A program made the translations under genes and the position numbers. Under the pieces are notes generated by a model. It saw only the letters and a list, made by a program, of their open reading frames with translations. It searched no databases and had not been told where the DNA came from. A stretch of 64,000 nt of DNA from Planctomycetaceae bacterium (GTDB taxonomy: Bacteria > Planctomycetota > UBA1135 > GCA-002686595): positions 62,001 through 126,000 of the forward strand of contig WYBT01000004.1 in the NCBI GenBank assembly GCA_011525785.1. The letters are read 5' to 3'. Below, in pieces: positions 26,949-36,324 of the stretch. Position 1 is the first letter of the stretch; every line of letters starts with the position of its first letter.

Positions 26949-28133
26949 ATGATGAACCCCGCCCAGCGCTCCCGTCCTCTCGCGGCGCTCGCCTGCTCGT
27001 TGCTCGCGCTCGCGTTCGCGGCCTGCGACGCGGCGCACGACGAACACGACCAGCACCAGCAGCCCCACGACGACGCGTCCGCGCACGCCCTGGCCCTGGG
27101 TGGCGGCGCGTTCGAGATCCTAGAGCCGCAGCACGCCGCCCATCCCAACTGGCTCGACCTGGGCGACATCCCGCTGGGCGAGGTGCGCGAGGCGACGCTG
27201 CGCATGAAGAACGTCGAGGGCCGCACGATCCGCATCGAGCAGGTGCAGGCGGGCTGCTCCTGCACCGCTCCGACGCTGGCCGCGGTCCTTCCGGACGGGA
27301 ACCGGATCGGGGGCGACATGCGCTCGCGCGAGTGCGTGCTCAGCGTGCCGCCGGAGGCCGTCGTCGAGCTCTCCCTGCGCGTCGACAGCACGCAGGCGCC
27401 GGTCAAGAACAAGGACAAGATCGTCCTGGTGCGCATGACCACCGACTCCGAGCGCACGCCCTACCTCACGATCGAGGCGCGCATGAAGGTTCACGCGCCG
27501 CTGCAGCCGATCCCGCCCGACATCCACGTCGAGCGGGTCGGTGTGAACGCCGGCGGCGAGGGCTTCACCGACATCACGCCGGTGATGCCGTCGGGGGAAG
27601 AGGTGCTCGACGTGCTCGAAGCGCCGCAGGGCGTAGTCACTCGCATCGAGCCGCGCGAGCTCGCCGGTGTCCGCCTGTGGCGGCTCTACGCGCGGCTCGA
27701 TCCGCCGGTCGAGCCGGGCTACCACGAGAAGTGGATTCGAGTGAAGACCAGTGGTCCCGGCGGCGTGGGCGAGGGCCGGCCCTTGGACGTGAAGCTGCGT
27801 TGGACGGGCGCCAACGACGTCGAGATCGCGCCGGCGCGCATGCTGTTCCTGCGCAGCGCCGCGGGCGGCGAAGTCGCCAGCGCCGAGCTCATCACGCACA
27901 TGCCCGGCCACCGCCTCAAGGTGCTCGGGCACAGCCTGCGCGGCGCGGAGAACGCCGGGCTGCGCGTCGCGATCGAACCTCTCACGCCCGACGAGAGCGG
28001 CCGCGCCTCGCGCTGGAGCATCGCGCTCGAACCCAGCGCTCCGCTCAGCGGCGCGCTCGAGGGCGTGCTGGTGATCGACCTCGACGACCCGCAGTGGCCG
28101 CAGGTCGAGGTTCCGTTCGTGCGCCGCGGCTGA
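26949..28133 (+). CDS. DUF1573-like lipoprotein
   Basis: This 394-aa exported lipoprotein has an N-terminal signal ending LALAFAACDA, with the lipid-attachment cysteine at about residue 26 and a His/Asp-rich linker (HDEHDQHQQPHDDA). Residues about 65-110 have the DUF1573 pattern: LDLGDIPLGEVREATLRMKN, then VQAGCSCTAP with two close cysteines. Further beta-sandwich repeats follow to the C-terminus. DUF1573 proteins are common in planctomycetes and Bacteroidetes and lack a defined function. The His-rich linker could bind metal, which is inference. It converges on nadK with 11 bases between stops. ATG at 26952 is an alternative start. Confidence 0.82.
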   Translation: MMNPAQRSRPLAALACSLLALAFAACDAAHDEHDQHQQPHDDASAHALALGGGAFEILEPQHAAHPNWLDLGDIPLGEVREATLRMKNVEGRTIRIEQVQAGCSCTAPTLAAVLPDGNRIGGDMRSRECVLSVPPEAVVELSLRVDSTQAPVKNKDKIVLVRMTTDSERTPYLTIEARMKVHAPLQPIPPDIHVERVGVNAGGEGFTDITPVMPSGEEVLDVLEAPQGVVTRIEPRELAGVRLWRLYARLDPPVEPGYHEKWIRVKTSGPGGVGEGRPLDVKLRWTGANDVEIAPARMLFLRSAAGGEVASAELITHMPGHRLKVLGHSLRGAENAGLRVAIEPLTPDESGRASRWSIALEPSAPLSGALEGVLVIDLDDPQWPQVEVPFVRRG

Positions 28134-28144
28134 GGCTGGCGCGG

Positions 28145-29134
28145 CTAGTCGGGATCGCCGCGGTAGCGCGTCTGGCTCCAGCCCAGCCGGTCGCGCAGGC
28201 GCCGGTACGGGTCGAGCTTGGCCCAGGCGAGGAGCGGATAAGCGACCTCGTGGCGGCGCACCTCCACCAGGTCGTCATCGGCCAGGTCGTGGAAGGCCTG
28301 GCCATCGACGGCGAGCTGCGTTCCGCCGCTGGATTCCTTCACGCGCAGTTCGATGCGGCTGTCGGGGTGCAGCACGATCGGTCGGTACGAGAGCCCCTGC
28401 GGGCACACGGGCGTGACGATCAAGCCCAGCATCGACGGGAACAGGATCGGTCCGCCCGCCGAGAGCGAATGCGCGGTGGAGCCCGAGGGCGTCGCGAGGA
28501 TCAGTCCGTCCGCGCGATAGTCGGCGACGAAATCGCCGTCGACAGCCACGCCCAGCGTGAGCATGCCGCTCGCCGCGCGGCGCGAGACCAGCACCTCGTT
28601 CAGCGCGACAGCGCGCGTGCGGTCACCCTTGGCGCTGACGATCTCGGCGTTGAGGCGCATGCGAGGCTCGACGATGCCCTCGCCGGCCAGCACGCCGCCC
28701 AGGGCCTCGCGCCAGTCGCTCGCGGGCGTCGAGGCCAAAAAGCCCACGCGTCCGAAGTTGATTCCGAGCGTCGGACGTGGCCACTCCGAGAAGCCGCGCA
28801 CCGCGCCGAGGATCGCGCCGTCGCCGCCCAACACGACGACCAGATCCGGCAGGTTCACTTCGCGTTGCGCGCGCGTGAGCCCCGTGCGGTGCGCGACGAA
28901 GGTGCTGATGTCCTCCACCAGCTCGACATCGCTCACGCGCTCGCGCAGCCACGGCACCAGTTCGCGCGCGCAGTCGCGCACGCCATCCTTGGCCATGTCG
29001 GCCGCGACGAGCACGCGCTTGACCGCGCCGGCTTTGGGCGCGCCGGGCTGTTTGGCTGCCCGCGCGCGCTTGGCGAACTCGCTCGGGGGCATGGGAGCGC
29101 CAGAGGGCCGGGAAGCGGGGCGCGCGCGCGTCAC
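28145..29134 (-). CDS. nadK: NAD kinase
   Basis: This 329-aa enzyme makes NADP from NAD and ATP. GGDGAILGA (from 103) is the diagnostic GGDG loop. NEVLVSR, DGLILATPSGSTAHSLSAGGPI and ITPVCP-like (VTPVCPQGL) segments follow. The GTG at 29132-29134 is chosen because it overlaps the dxs stop as GTGA, as at other junctions in this genome; an internal ATG at 29092 would give 315 aa. nadK after ispA-dxs recalls the xseB-ispA-dxs-tlyA-nadK order in other bacteria, here without tlyA or recN. NADPH supply also fits the reductive isoprenoid pathway. Confidence 0.95.
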   Translation of the reverse strand: MTRARPASRPSGAPMPPSEFAKRARAAKQPGAPKAGAVKRVLVAADMAKDGVRDCARELVPWLRERVSDVELVEDISTFVAHRTGLTRAQREVNLPDLVVVLGGDGAILGAVRGFSEWPRPTLGINFGRVGFLASTPASDWREALGGVLAGEGIVEPRMRLNAEIVSAKGDRTRAVALNEVLVSRRAASGMLTLGVAVDGDFVADYRADGLILATPSGSTAHSLSAGGPILFPSMLGLIVTPVCPQGLSYRPIVLHPDSRIELRVKESSGGTQLAVDGQAFHDLADDDLVEVRRHEVAYPLLAWAKLDPYRRLRDRLGWSQTRYRGDPD

Positions 29135-31116
29135 GAGACGCGCTGCGGCGCGAGCAGACTGCGCACCGCGCGTTCGATGCCTTCGGCGTCCAGGCCGCAC
29201 TCGGCGAGTTGCTCCTCGCGTGTGGTCATGTGCTCGATGAAGCGATCGGGCACGCCCAGCACCTTCACCTGAGCGCGCACGTTCAGCGCGCGACTGGCGG
29301 CCTCGAGCAGCGCGGCGCCGAAGCCTCCGGCGCGCTGGTGCTCTTCGATGGCGATCACGGCGCGGTAGGTTGCGAGGTGCTGACCCAGCAACTCCTCGTC
29401 GAGCGGCTTGGCGAAGCGCGCGTCGACCACGCCCACGTCGATGCCGCGCTGGCGCAGGTTGTCGGCGGCTTCGAGCGCCTGGTTCACCAGCGCACCGTAG
29501 GCCCACAAGCACACTGCGCTCGAGCGCTCTTGCGGCGCGACGTCGAGCAGCGGCTCGGCCTTGCCCGGCGCCATCTCGCGCCGCTCGCTGGCGTGGATGC
29601 GCTCTTGGCCGGGGCAGTTGTCGCGCGGGTAGCGCAGCCCCACGGGCCCGTTGAGCGTCAGGGCCATCTCGATCATGCGGCGCATGTCGGTCGCGTCGCG
29701 CGGCGCGCACAGCGTCAGATTCGGCAGCGTGCGCAGCATCGCGATGTCGAACACGCCGTTGTGCGTCGGTCCGTCCTGCCCCACCAGGCCTGCGCGGTCC
29801 ATGCAGAACAGCACGGGCAGGTTCTGGAGCGCGACCTCCTGGAACACCTGGTCGTAGGCGCGCTGGAGGAAGGTCGAGTAGATTGCCGCCACGGGGCGCA
29901 GGCCGGCCTTGGCCATACCGGCCGCCATGGCGACGGCGTGCTGCTCGGTGATGCCGGTGTCGTGGAAACGCGCCGGGAAGCGCTCGGCGAACTGCTCCAG
30001 GCCCGTGCCCGAGGGCATGCCGGCGGTGATGGCGTGCACGCGCACGTCGCGCTCGGCGATCTTGAGCAACGTGTCGGCGAAGGCCTTGGTGTAGGCCGGG
30101 CCCGGGGGCTTGGGGCTCGCGGCGACCGGGCCGGGCAGCTTCGACGAGTCCGCTCCCGCGACGCGCGGCGCGCCCTTGACGCCGTGCACGCGTTCGGGGT
30201 GCGTCGGCGCGTTGGGGTGGCCCTTGCCCTTCTCGGTGAGCACGTGCAGCAGCACGGCGCCTTCGAGCTCGCGCACGCGCTCGAGGTTCTCTACCAGGTA
30301 CTTCACGTCGTGGCCCGGGATCGGACCGACGTAGGTCACGCCCAGCTCCTCGAACACGTGGCCGGGCACGAGCGTGTGGCGCACGACTTCGGCCATGTCC
30401 TCGAGCGTGCGATCGACCTTCTCGCCGATCACAGGGATGGCGTGGAAGAGCTTGTGGATCTCCTCTTGCGCGCGCTGCACGACCTTCGCCGAGCGGATGC
30501 GCGAGAGGTAGCGCGCGAGAGATCCCACCGACTTGGAGATCGACCACTCGTTGTCGTTGAGGATCACCAGCACGCGCTGCTTGCTCGCACCCGCGAAGTT
30601 GAGCGCTTCGAAGGCGACCCCCGCGCCCAGGCTCGCGTCACCGATCACCGCGATCGAGTGCGGCGGTCGCGGCTCGTGCGCCGAACCCAGGGCCAGTCCG
30701 GTCGCGAGGCTGATGCTCGTCCCGGCGTGGCCGGTGTGGAACAGGTCGTAGGGCGATTCCTCGGGGTGCGTGAAGCCGCACATTCCGCTCGTCTGCCGCA
30801 GCGTCGAAAAGCGCGCGCGCCGCCCGGTGAAGAGTTTGTGCGGATAGCACTGGTGACTGACGTCCCACACGCAGCGGTCGCGCGCCAGGTCGAACACGTA
30901 GTGGATCGCGGTCGCCAGCTCGACCACGCCCAAGTTCGAGCCGAGGTGGCCGCCGGTCTGCTGCACCGAGCCGAGCAGGAACTCGCGCGTCTGCGCGCAC
31001 AGGATCGGCAGCTCGTCGAGGGTGAGCCGCTTCAAGTCCGCCGGACCGTCGATGCGCGCGAGCAGGTCTGGGTGGGAGACGGCCGGGCGCGGAGCTGACG
31101 CAGACGAGTCGGGCAT
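29131..31116 (-). CDS. dxs: 1-deoxy-D-xylulose-5-phosphate synthase
   Basis: This 661-aa TPP enzyme condenses pyruvate with glyceraldehyde 3-phosphate, the first step of the MEP isoprenoid pathway. Features are GGHLGSNLGVVELATAIHYVF, DVSHQCYPHKLFTGR, the TPP-binding IGDASLGAGVAFEALNFAG, the NDNEWSIS segment, and GITEQHAVAMAAGMA with the catalytic glutamate. FCMDRAGLVGQDGPTHNGVFD and the C-terminal VLGVPDRFIEH also match. Domain order is complete. The ATG at 31114-31116 is preferred over one 30 bases upstream. It follows ispA with 89 bases between and couples to nadK by GTGA. Confidence 0.96.
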   Translation of the reverse strand: MPDSSASAPRPAVSHPDLLARIDGPADLKRLTLDELPILCAQTREFLLGSVQQTGGHLGSNLGVVELATAIHYVFDLARDRCVWDVSHQCYPHKLFTGRRARFSTLRQTSGMCGFTHPEESPYDLFHTGHAGTSISLATGLALGSAHEPRPPHSIAVIGDASLGAGVAFEALNFAGASKQRVLVILNDNEWSISKSVGSLARYLSRIRSAKVVQRAQEEIHKLFHAIPVIGEKVDRTLEDMAEVVRHTLVPGHVFEELGVTYVGPIPGHDVKYLVENLERVRELEGAVLLHVLTEKGKGHPNAPTHPERVHGVKGAPRVAGADSSKLPGPVAASPKPPGPAYTKAFADTLLKIAERDVRVHAITAGMPSGTGLEQFAERFPARFHDTGITEQHAVAMAAGMAKAGLRPVAAIYSTFLQRAYDQVFQEVALQNLPVLFCMDRAGLVGQDGPTHNGVFDIAMLRTLPNLTLCAPRDATDMRRMIEMALTLNGPVGLRYPRDNCPGQERIHASERREMAPGKAEPLLDVAPQERSSAVCLWAYGALVNQALEAADNLRQRGIDVGVVDARFAKPLDEELLGQHLATYRAVIAIEEHQRAGGFGAALLEAASRALNVRAQVKVLGVPDRFIEHMTTREEQLAECGLDAEGIERAVRSLLAPQRVS

Positions 31117-31205
31117 GGTGGCGATCCCTGGGGGGAGACAAGTCATCCTTGGCGATATCCGGCGGCAATGCAATTGCCCCCTGGCGGCGGCGTCGCAGGG
31201 GCGGC

Positions 31206-32114
31206 TCAGGACTGTCGATCGAGCAACAGGTCGGCAAACCCAAGCGCCGTGGCCGCCTGCTCGCCCCCGATGTCCCGCGCCAGGGCCCGGGCCCGCTCGG
31301 CCTGGGCCTGGGCGTAGGCCCGGGCGGCGTCTAGGCCCAGCGCCGCGACCAGCGTCGGCTTGAGCTGCGCCTGGTCCTTGCCGGGCGTCTTGCCCAGGCT
31401 GCTGCGGTCGGCCGTGACGTCCAACACGTCGTCGATGGCCTGGAACAGGCGACCCAGGCACTGGCCCCAGCTCCAAATGCGCGCGCAACGCTCAGCGGGT
31501 GCGTCGGCGGCTAGCGCACCCAGCCGCGCGGCCGCTGCGATCAGCGCGCCGGTCTTGAGCGCGTGCATGGCGCTGACTTCCTCCAGCTGCAGTGGACGCG
31601 TGCGGCTCACGCCCGTCAGGGCCATGTCGAGCACTTGCCCGCCGACCATGCCCGAGGCGCCGGCGGCCTCGGCGAGTGCGGACACCATCGGACCGGCCGA
31701 GCCGCGGGGCGTTCGGACCAAATGGTCGAAGGCGAGCGTCTGCAGCGCATCGGCGGCCAGCAGCGCCAGCGCTTCGCCGAAGGCCACGTGGCAACTCGGT
31801 CGACCGCGCCGCCAGGCGTCGTCGTCCATGCAGGGCAGATCGTCGTGGATGAGGCTGTAGGCGTGGATGAACTCCACGGCCAGCGCGGCGCCGCGCGCGT
31901 CCGCATCGCTGCCCCCGCACCAGTGGCAGGCCAGTCGCGCGATCGCCGGTCGCAGGCGCTTGCCGCCGTCGAGCGTGGCGTAGCGCATGGCCTCGACCAG
32001 GCGCGCGGGCGAGCGCTCGAGCTCGTTGAGCGCCGCCACCAGCTCGGGTTCGATCCATGCGCGGCTCTGCTCGAGCCAGAGTTTCGCGCTCTGGGCGCTG
32101 GATACCGTGCTCAC
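31206..32114 (-). CDS. ispA: Polyprenyl (farnesyl/geranylgeranyl) diphosphate synthase
   Basis: This 302-aa trans-prenyltransferase elongates DMAPP/GPP with IPP. The first aspartate-rich motif ([11 protein letters not shown]) and second (AIDDVLDVT) are intact. The six-residue DDxxxxD spacing is of the short-chain bacterial type, with [11 protein letters not shown] and [14 protein letters not shown] around them. Chain length (C15 or C20) cannot be fixed from the sequence, though the position beside dxs and xseB matches E. coli ispA. The start is GTG, overlapping the xseB stop as GTGA. Confidence 0.93.
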   Translation of the reverse strand: MSTVSSAQSAKLWLEQSRAWIEPELVAALNELERSPARLVEAMRYATLDGGKRLRPAIARLACHWCGGSDADARGAALAVEFIHAYSLIHDDLPCMDDDAWRRGRPSCHVAFGEALALLAADALQTLAFDHLVRTPRGSAGPMVSALAEAAGASGMVGGQVLDMALTGVSRTRPLQLEEVSAMHALKTGALIAAAARLGALAADAPAERCARIWSWGQCLGRLFQAIDDVLDVTADRSSLGKTPGKDQAQLKPTLVAALGLDAARAYAQAQAERARALARDIGGEQAATALGFADLLLDRQS

Positions 32115-32389
32115 GACCGCGGGCCGGCGTCGGGGTCGCCCGCCAGCGGCTGCAGCGCGCCGCTCTCGGCCAGCTCTTCGACGCGCTTGCGGAAGCCGTC
32201 GAGCGTCGAGCGGCAGGAGCGCAGGAGTCCGACGCCTTCCTGGTAGCGCTCGAGCGCCTGCTCCAGGCCGATGCGGCCCTGCTCGAGCTCGGTCACGATC
32301 TTCTCGAGCCGTTCGAGGCGTTGATCGAATGACTCGACTTCGGGCGGACCGGGCTGGGGCGGGACGTTCTGAGGCGCCTTGGACGACAT
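32111..32389 (-). CDS. xseB: Exodeoxyribonuclease VII small subunit
   Basis: This 92-aa protein has the XseB helical-hairpin pattern: FDQRLERLEKIVTELEQG, then LEQALERYQEGVGLLRSC and a DGFRKRVEEL tail. XseB assembles with XseA into the ssDNA exonuclease VII. An acidic/proline N-terminal extension of about 25 residues is present. The ATG at 32387-32389 has a TACACT hexamer 7 bases upstream, suggesting a leaderless operon start. It is first in xseB-ispA-dxs-nadK. xseA is not in the window. Confidence 0.93.
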   Translation of the reverse strand: MSSKAPQNVPPQPGPPEVESFDQRLERLEKIVTELEQGRIGLEQALERYQEGVGLLRSCRSTLDGFRKRVEELAESGALQPLAGDPDAGPRS

Positions 32390-32396
32390 GGGGGCG

Positions 32397-32402
32397 AGTG
32401 TA
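32397..32402 (-). promoter_or_regulatory. -10-like element for xseB-ispA-dxs-nadK
   Basis: The minus strand reads TACACT, then 7 bases and the xseB ATG, with no Shine-Dalgarno. It matches the spacing seen at aroA, glyA, galE and the M20 gene. No clear -35 was found. Confidence 0.5.
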
Positions 32403-32473
32403 GGGCGGAACTTCCGTCGCGAAGTCTGGAGTCCGCGCACGGCCGCGGAAAGGGCTTCGTTCGCGCCGCTCGC

Positions 32474-32501
32474 TTGCGCAACCTTCCGTTCACGGTAGAC
32501 T
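32474..32501 (+). promoter_or_regulatory. Promoter-like pair upstream of the radical SAM gene
   Basis: TTGCGC (32474-32479) and TAGACT (32496-32501) are 16 bases apart on the plus strand. The predicted leader to the ATG at 32676 is about 170 bases and ends in a GAAGG Shine-Dalgarno-like sequence. Confidence 0.4.
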
Positions 32502-32675
32502 TTCACTCTGAAGCGGCGCTCCACGAAACGACGATCCGTGGGGCGTGGCGAGGGGGAGGCTGTCCAACACAGGAGAGCGCGCCCGCTCCCTGCCGACAGG
32601 CAGCGCACTGTCCAGCACCCTTTGAACCGCACCTCGCCCGCTCCCAACGACGGCGCAAGCCACGAAGGTCGCCCC

Positions 32676-34205
32676 ATGACGCTCAAGGTCGTCCTGATCT
32701 ACGCCAAGAGCCAGGTCCTGCGCGAGCGCGCGGCCGCCGTGTTCGCCGACGAAAAGGCGGTCAAGGGCGAACTCGCGCGCGACGAGATCTACCCGCCGCT
32801 GGGGATCGCGATCCTGGCCGCGCAGTTGCTCCAGCGCGGCGGCTACGAGGTCAAGCTGTTCGACGACTCCATCGAGGAGATGGAGACCCTGCGCGAAGGG
32901 ATGCTCTGGGCCGATGTGGTCGGCATCTCGGCGCTGACGCCCAACGCGCGCCGCGCGCGAGAGCTGGGCCAGATCGCGCGCAACGAACTGCACAAGTTCG
33001 TGGTCATGGGCGGCCCCCACCCCACCACCAACCCCGAGTTCTTCCTGGAGTCCGGCGCCGCCGACATCTGCGTGCAGGGCGAAGGTGATTTGACGCTCCC
33101 CGAGGTGCTCGAGAACTACACCGAGCCGTACAAGTGGGGCGAGATCCTCGGCATCACCTTCATGAAGGACGGCGAGCAGGTGAAGACGCCGCGCCGTCCG
33201 CTGATCAAGAAGGTCGACGAGCTGCCGCTGCCCGCCTACCACCTGTACGACATCCCGCGCTACATGCGCCTGATGGTCAATCCGGGCGTCACGCTGATCA
33301 CTTCGCGCGGCTGCCCGTACGCCTGCACCTTCTGCGACGCCGAGATGACTCCGCGCCAGTACCGCGCGATGAGCCCCGAGCGCACGGTCGACCTGATCGA
33401 GCACCTGCTGCGCACGTACAACCCGCCGCAGATGATGTTCTTCGACGACCTGTTCACGATCCAGCGCAAGCGCGTGATCGCGATCTGCAAGGAGATCATC
33501 CGCCGCGGCCTGTACTTCGAGTGGGCCTGCGAGTCGCGTCTGGACACGATGGACTTCGAGCTCTTGCGTTGGATGCGCAAGGCCGGCTGCGTGAAGATCT
33601 ACTACGGCCTCGAGTCGGGCTCGCCCGACGTGCTGGTCAGCGTCAAGAAGGGCCTGACGGTCGAGAAGATCCAGGCCGCGGCCAAGCTCAACCGCGAAGT
33701 CGGCATGTACTTCAAGTACTTCCTGATCTTCGGCTTCCCGCAGGAGACGCCCAAGGACCACAAGCTGACCGAGTACATCGTCACCAGCACGCGTCCCGAC
33801 TCGGTTTGCGTGTCGCTGCTGCAGCCGATCCCCGGCACCGAGATCTACGAGCAGCTCAAGCCGCACCTGATCCGCGACGTGGCCGAGATCGACTTCCACT
33901 ACTGGCACGGCACCGAGACGTACAAGCACCCGCACTTCACCTTCGACGAACTGCGGGCCTCGCGCGAGGAACTGATCAAGACCCACGCGCGTGTCACGCG
34001 CAGCCTCAAGTCGAAGCTGCTGCGCAAGGTCGAGCGCCTGCGCGCCATGATCAAGCACCCCGAGTTGATCGGCGACTGGTTCGAAGTGCGCCGTCGGCGT
34101 GCGGCGTACCGCAGCCGCGTGAGCTCGAGCGAATGGCGCAGCACCTTCGACCGCACACAGCGCGACTCGGTGGCGCTGCAGGTGCCGACGGTCAGCGTCG
34201 ACTGA
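32676..34205 (+). CDS. B12-binding-type radical SAM protein
   Basis: This 509-aa protein has a Rossmann-like N-terminal domain of the B12-binding type (residues 1-150: YPPLGIAILAAQLLQRGGYEV, VVMGGPHPTTNPE, VQGEGDLTLPE). A radical SAM barrel follows, with the [4Fe-4S] motif C213-x3-C217-x2-C220 in RGCPYACTFC. Downstream GLESGSP, FGFPQET and LLQPIPGTEIYE match BchE/HpnJ-like enzymes. This architecture serves methylation, ring closure or rearrangement on lipids, porphyrins and antibiotics. The substrate cannot be named here; proximity to isoprenoid genes only hints at a lipid. It stands alone with a long leader and a strong terminator. Confidence 0.9.
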   Translation: MTLKVVLIYAKSQVLRERAAAVFADEKAVKGELARDEIYPPLGIAILAAQLLQRGGYEVKLFDDSIEEMETLREGMLWADVVGISALTPNARRARELGQIARNELHKFVVMGGPHPTTNPEFFLESGAADICVQGEGDLTLPEVLENYTEPYKWGEILGITFMKDGEQVKTPRRPLIKKVDELPLPAYHLYDIPRYMRLMVNPGVTLITSRGCPYACTFCDAEMTPRQYRAMSPERTVDLIEHLLRTYNPPQMMFFDDLFTIQRKRVIAICKEIIRRGLYFEWACESRLDTMDFELLRWMRKAGCVKIYYGLESGSPDVLVSVKKGLTVEKIQAAAKLNREVGMYFKYFLIFGFPQETPKDHKLTEYIVTSTRPDSVCVSLLQPIPGTEIYEQLKPHLIRDVAEIDFHYWHGTETYKHPHFTFDELRASREELIKTHARVTRSLKSKLLRKVERLRAMIKHPELIGDWFEVRRRRAAYRSRVSSSEWRSTFDRTQRDSVALQVPTVSVD

Positions 34206-34257
34206 GGCTCCGTGGATCGAAGGCTCTCTCGCGCGCGGGAGAACGCCGGACACTTGA

Positions 34258-34291
34258 GAGGCGCGTGGCTCGACAACGAGCCGCGCGCCTC
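34258..34291. terminator. Strong bidirectional hairpin between convergent genes
   Basis: A 15-base-pair stem (34258-34272 with 34277-34291, one G-T wobble) closes on an ACAA loop between the radical SAM gene and the convergent membrane-protein gene. A short T run (CTTT) follows on the plus strand. Confidence 0.75.
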
Positions 34292-34364
34292 GTCGCTTTG
34301 GTGCGGCCACTCAGGGCGAGCGTATGACGTTCGCGCCTGCTTCGTGCGCTCGACGGTGCGAGCC

Positions 34365-36233
34365 TCAGCGTGACGAATCGACGCCGTCGAGCGTGTGCAG
34401 CTTGCGCGCATGCTCGTAGCCCGCGAACAACGCTGCTCTCACTTCCGGCGCCTGCGCCTCGAACAGAGCCCGCGGTCCGCGTTGGTCGAAACACCACGGC
34501 CCCGGCGTCGGGGCGGGGTAGGCGCGGACGCTGGCGTCGCCGCGCGCCGCCCAGGCGCGCATGCCCAGTCCGAAGAAGAAGGCCGCTGGCGCGGTTGCAG
34601 CGACGCCTTGATCCAACTCGCGTCGCACCGCGTCGAAGCTCGGGAAGTAGCGCCCGCCGAAACGGCCGATGGCCTCCGCCAGGAACTCCGCGCGGTCGTC
34701 GCCGGTCTGCGCCGCGCGCTCCAGTCGCGAGGCGATGTCCCCGCCCCAGCGGTTGCGCAGCGCCATGCCCTGCGCCGCGAGCAGGGCGCGACGGTCCGCG
34801 CTGTGCTGCGCGAGTCCCAGCGCGCTGGCCTCGCGCTCGAGTTGCTCCAGCTCGACGCTGCCGTCGCCCCAGACGGTGTTGGACAGCGCGTCGAGGAGCA
34901 GTTCGCGGTCCTCCTCTTCGAAGTCCAGGAACGTGCGCGCCAACGCTTCACGCTCCAGCCCCAGCCGCGGCGCGAGCTTCTGCAGGTACTGCGGATAGGC
35001 GTAGCCCTTGGTGCTCGCGAGCACGCGTGCGTGCGCGAGCCAGTCGCGCGGGGCTGCAGCTCGCACCAATCGCACGAGGTCCAGCGCGCCGACGAGCGCG
35101 CACGACAGCGCCAGCGCAAGGCCCGCGCGGCGGCGCACACCGCCAGCGTTCCACAGCGCCGCACAGCCGACCGCGGTGGCGAGCAGGCCGAAGAACCACA
35201 GCGGCGTGAGGCGCTGCAGCATGAAGTAGCTGACGACGCGACCGATGGTGAAGCCCAGTCCCAGGTACGCGGCGCAGAACAGCGCGGCGTGGACGGCGAT
35301 CAATGCGACGAACGTGCGTGCGCGGGCGCCGCTGCGCCAAGCCCACAGCGCGCTGAAGGGCGCAGCGCACAGCAGCGCGAGTGCGAGCGCTTCGTGCGGC
35401 TGGCGGCCGAGGAAGAACGACTCGGCGAAGTCCCCCAGCAACTGCGCGCGCGGCGCTTTGGTGGAGAGCACGTCGGTTCCGTGGATGTCGAATACGGCGC
35501 GGCCCGTGCGCACCCACATCCACCACAGCGGCAGCGCGCCGAGTGCGGCGCCCGCGCTAGCCCAGCCCAAGCCGCGCAGAGCGACGGCGCTGCCGGCGCG
35601 ACGCGCGACGAACACGCCCGCGCCCAGCGCGACGAGCACGGTCAGCCCGAGCTGGTAGCTGAAGAACACGCCGAAGCCCGCGATCAGGCCGCTCGCCAGC
35701 CACACTCGCCGCTGCTGCGCGCCGCCGTCGAGCGCTGCCAGCACTGCCCACAAGAGCGCGCCGACGAAGATCAGCGCGTGGTAGTGGATGCCCAGCGCGA
35801 GCAGCGAGTTCTGCTGCATGCTGGCCGGGGCGAGCACGTACAGCGCGGCGAACACGCGCGCCGCGATCGGACCGGCCGCGCGAAAGCACAGCCCCCAGCC
35901 CCCCGCCAGGAGCAGCGCGCCGAGCAACAGCGCTACGAGCTTGACCGACAGCACGCTCGGCCCGGCGAGGGCGAACACCAGCGCGTCGAGGTGGCTGACG
36001 ACGAAGCCGCCGCCCTCGTAGGGGTGGTAGGCGAGTTGGTGGTGCGCGAGCGCGAGGCCGTCGAGCATGGCCTTGCCGGCGGCGGCCTTCTCGAATTCCT
36101 CGAGGTAGGCGAACACATCGCCGAAGGCCAGCACGAGCGCCATGCGCGCGGCGACGAACAGCCCGATCCACGCGGCGAGTTCGAGGGCGCGCGCACGCTT
36201 CGAGCCGTTGGGCGCCTCGCTCGAGTTGCTCAT
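34365..36233 (-). CDS. Polytopic membrane protein, possible GT-C glycosyltransferase
   Basis: This 622-aa integral membrane protein has about 10-11 hydrophobic helices in residues 20-390 and a helical, charged C-terminal domain of about 230 residues. The first loop after helix 1 is acidic (DVFAYLEEFEKAA), as in GT-C glycosyltransferases that use polyprenyl-phosphate sugars. A YHPYEGGGFVVSH loop follows. This resembles the GT39/ArnT-like group in layout only. The C-terminal part (LFAGYEHARKL and similar repeats) could be TPR- or Sel1-like. The ATG at 36231-36233 leaves a short N-terminus. It diverges from the TMTC-like gene, suggesting a common process. The enzymatic activity is inference. Confidence 0.7.
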   Translation of the reverse strand: MSNSSEAPNGSKRARALELAAWIGLFVAARMALVLAFGDVFAYLEEFEKAAAGKAMLDGLALAHHQLAYHPYEGGGFVVSHLDALVFALAGPSVLSVKLVALLLGALLLAGGWGLCFRAAGPIAARVFAALYVLAPASMQQNSLLALGIHYHALIFVGALLWAVLAALDGGAQQRRVWLASGLIAGFGVFFSYQLGLTVLVALGAGVFVARRAGSAVALRGLGWASAGAALGALPLWWMWVRTGRAVFDIHGTDVLSTKAPRAQLLGDFAESFFLGRQPHEALALALLCAAPFSALWAWRSGARARTFVALIAVHAALFCAAYLGLGFTIGRVVSYFMLQRLTPLWFFGLLATAVGCAALWNAGGVRRRAGLALALSCALVGALDLVRLVRAAAPRDWLAHARVLASTKGYAYPQYLQKLAPRLGLEREALARTFLDFEEEDRELLLDALSNTVWGDGSVELEQLEREASALGLAQHSADRRALLAAQGMALRNRWGGDIASRLERAAQTGDDRAEFLAEAIGRFGGRYFPSFDAVRRELDQGVAATAPAAFFFGLGMRAWAARGDASVRAYPAPTPGPWCFDQRGPRALFEAQAPEVRAALFAGYEHARKLHTLDGVDSSR

Positions 36234-36324
36234 GGGCCACGCGAAGCTAGCAGTCGCGGGCGGCACGGTCGAACGCGTTGCGTAGACGCCGCGCCTGGCG
36301 GCGGTCATTCTGCCTCGCGCCGTG

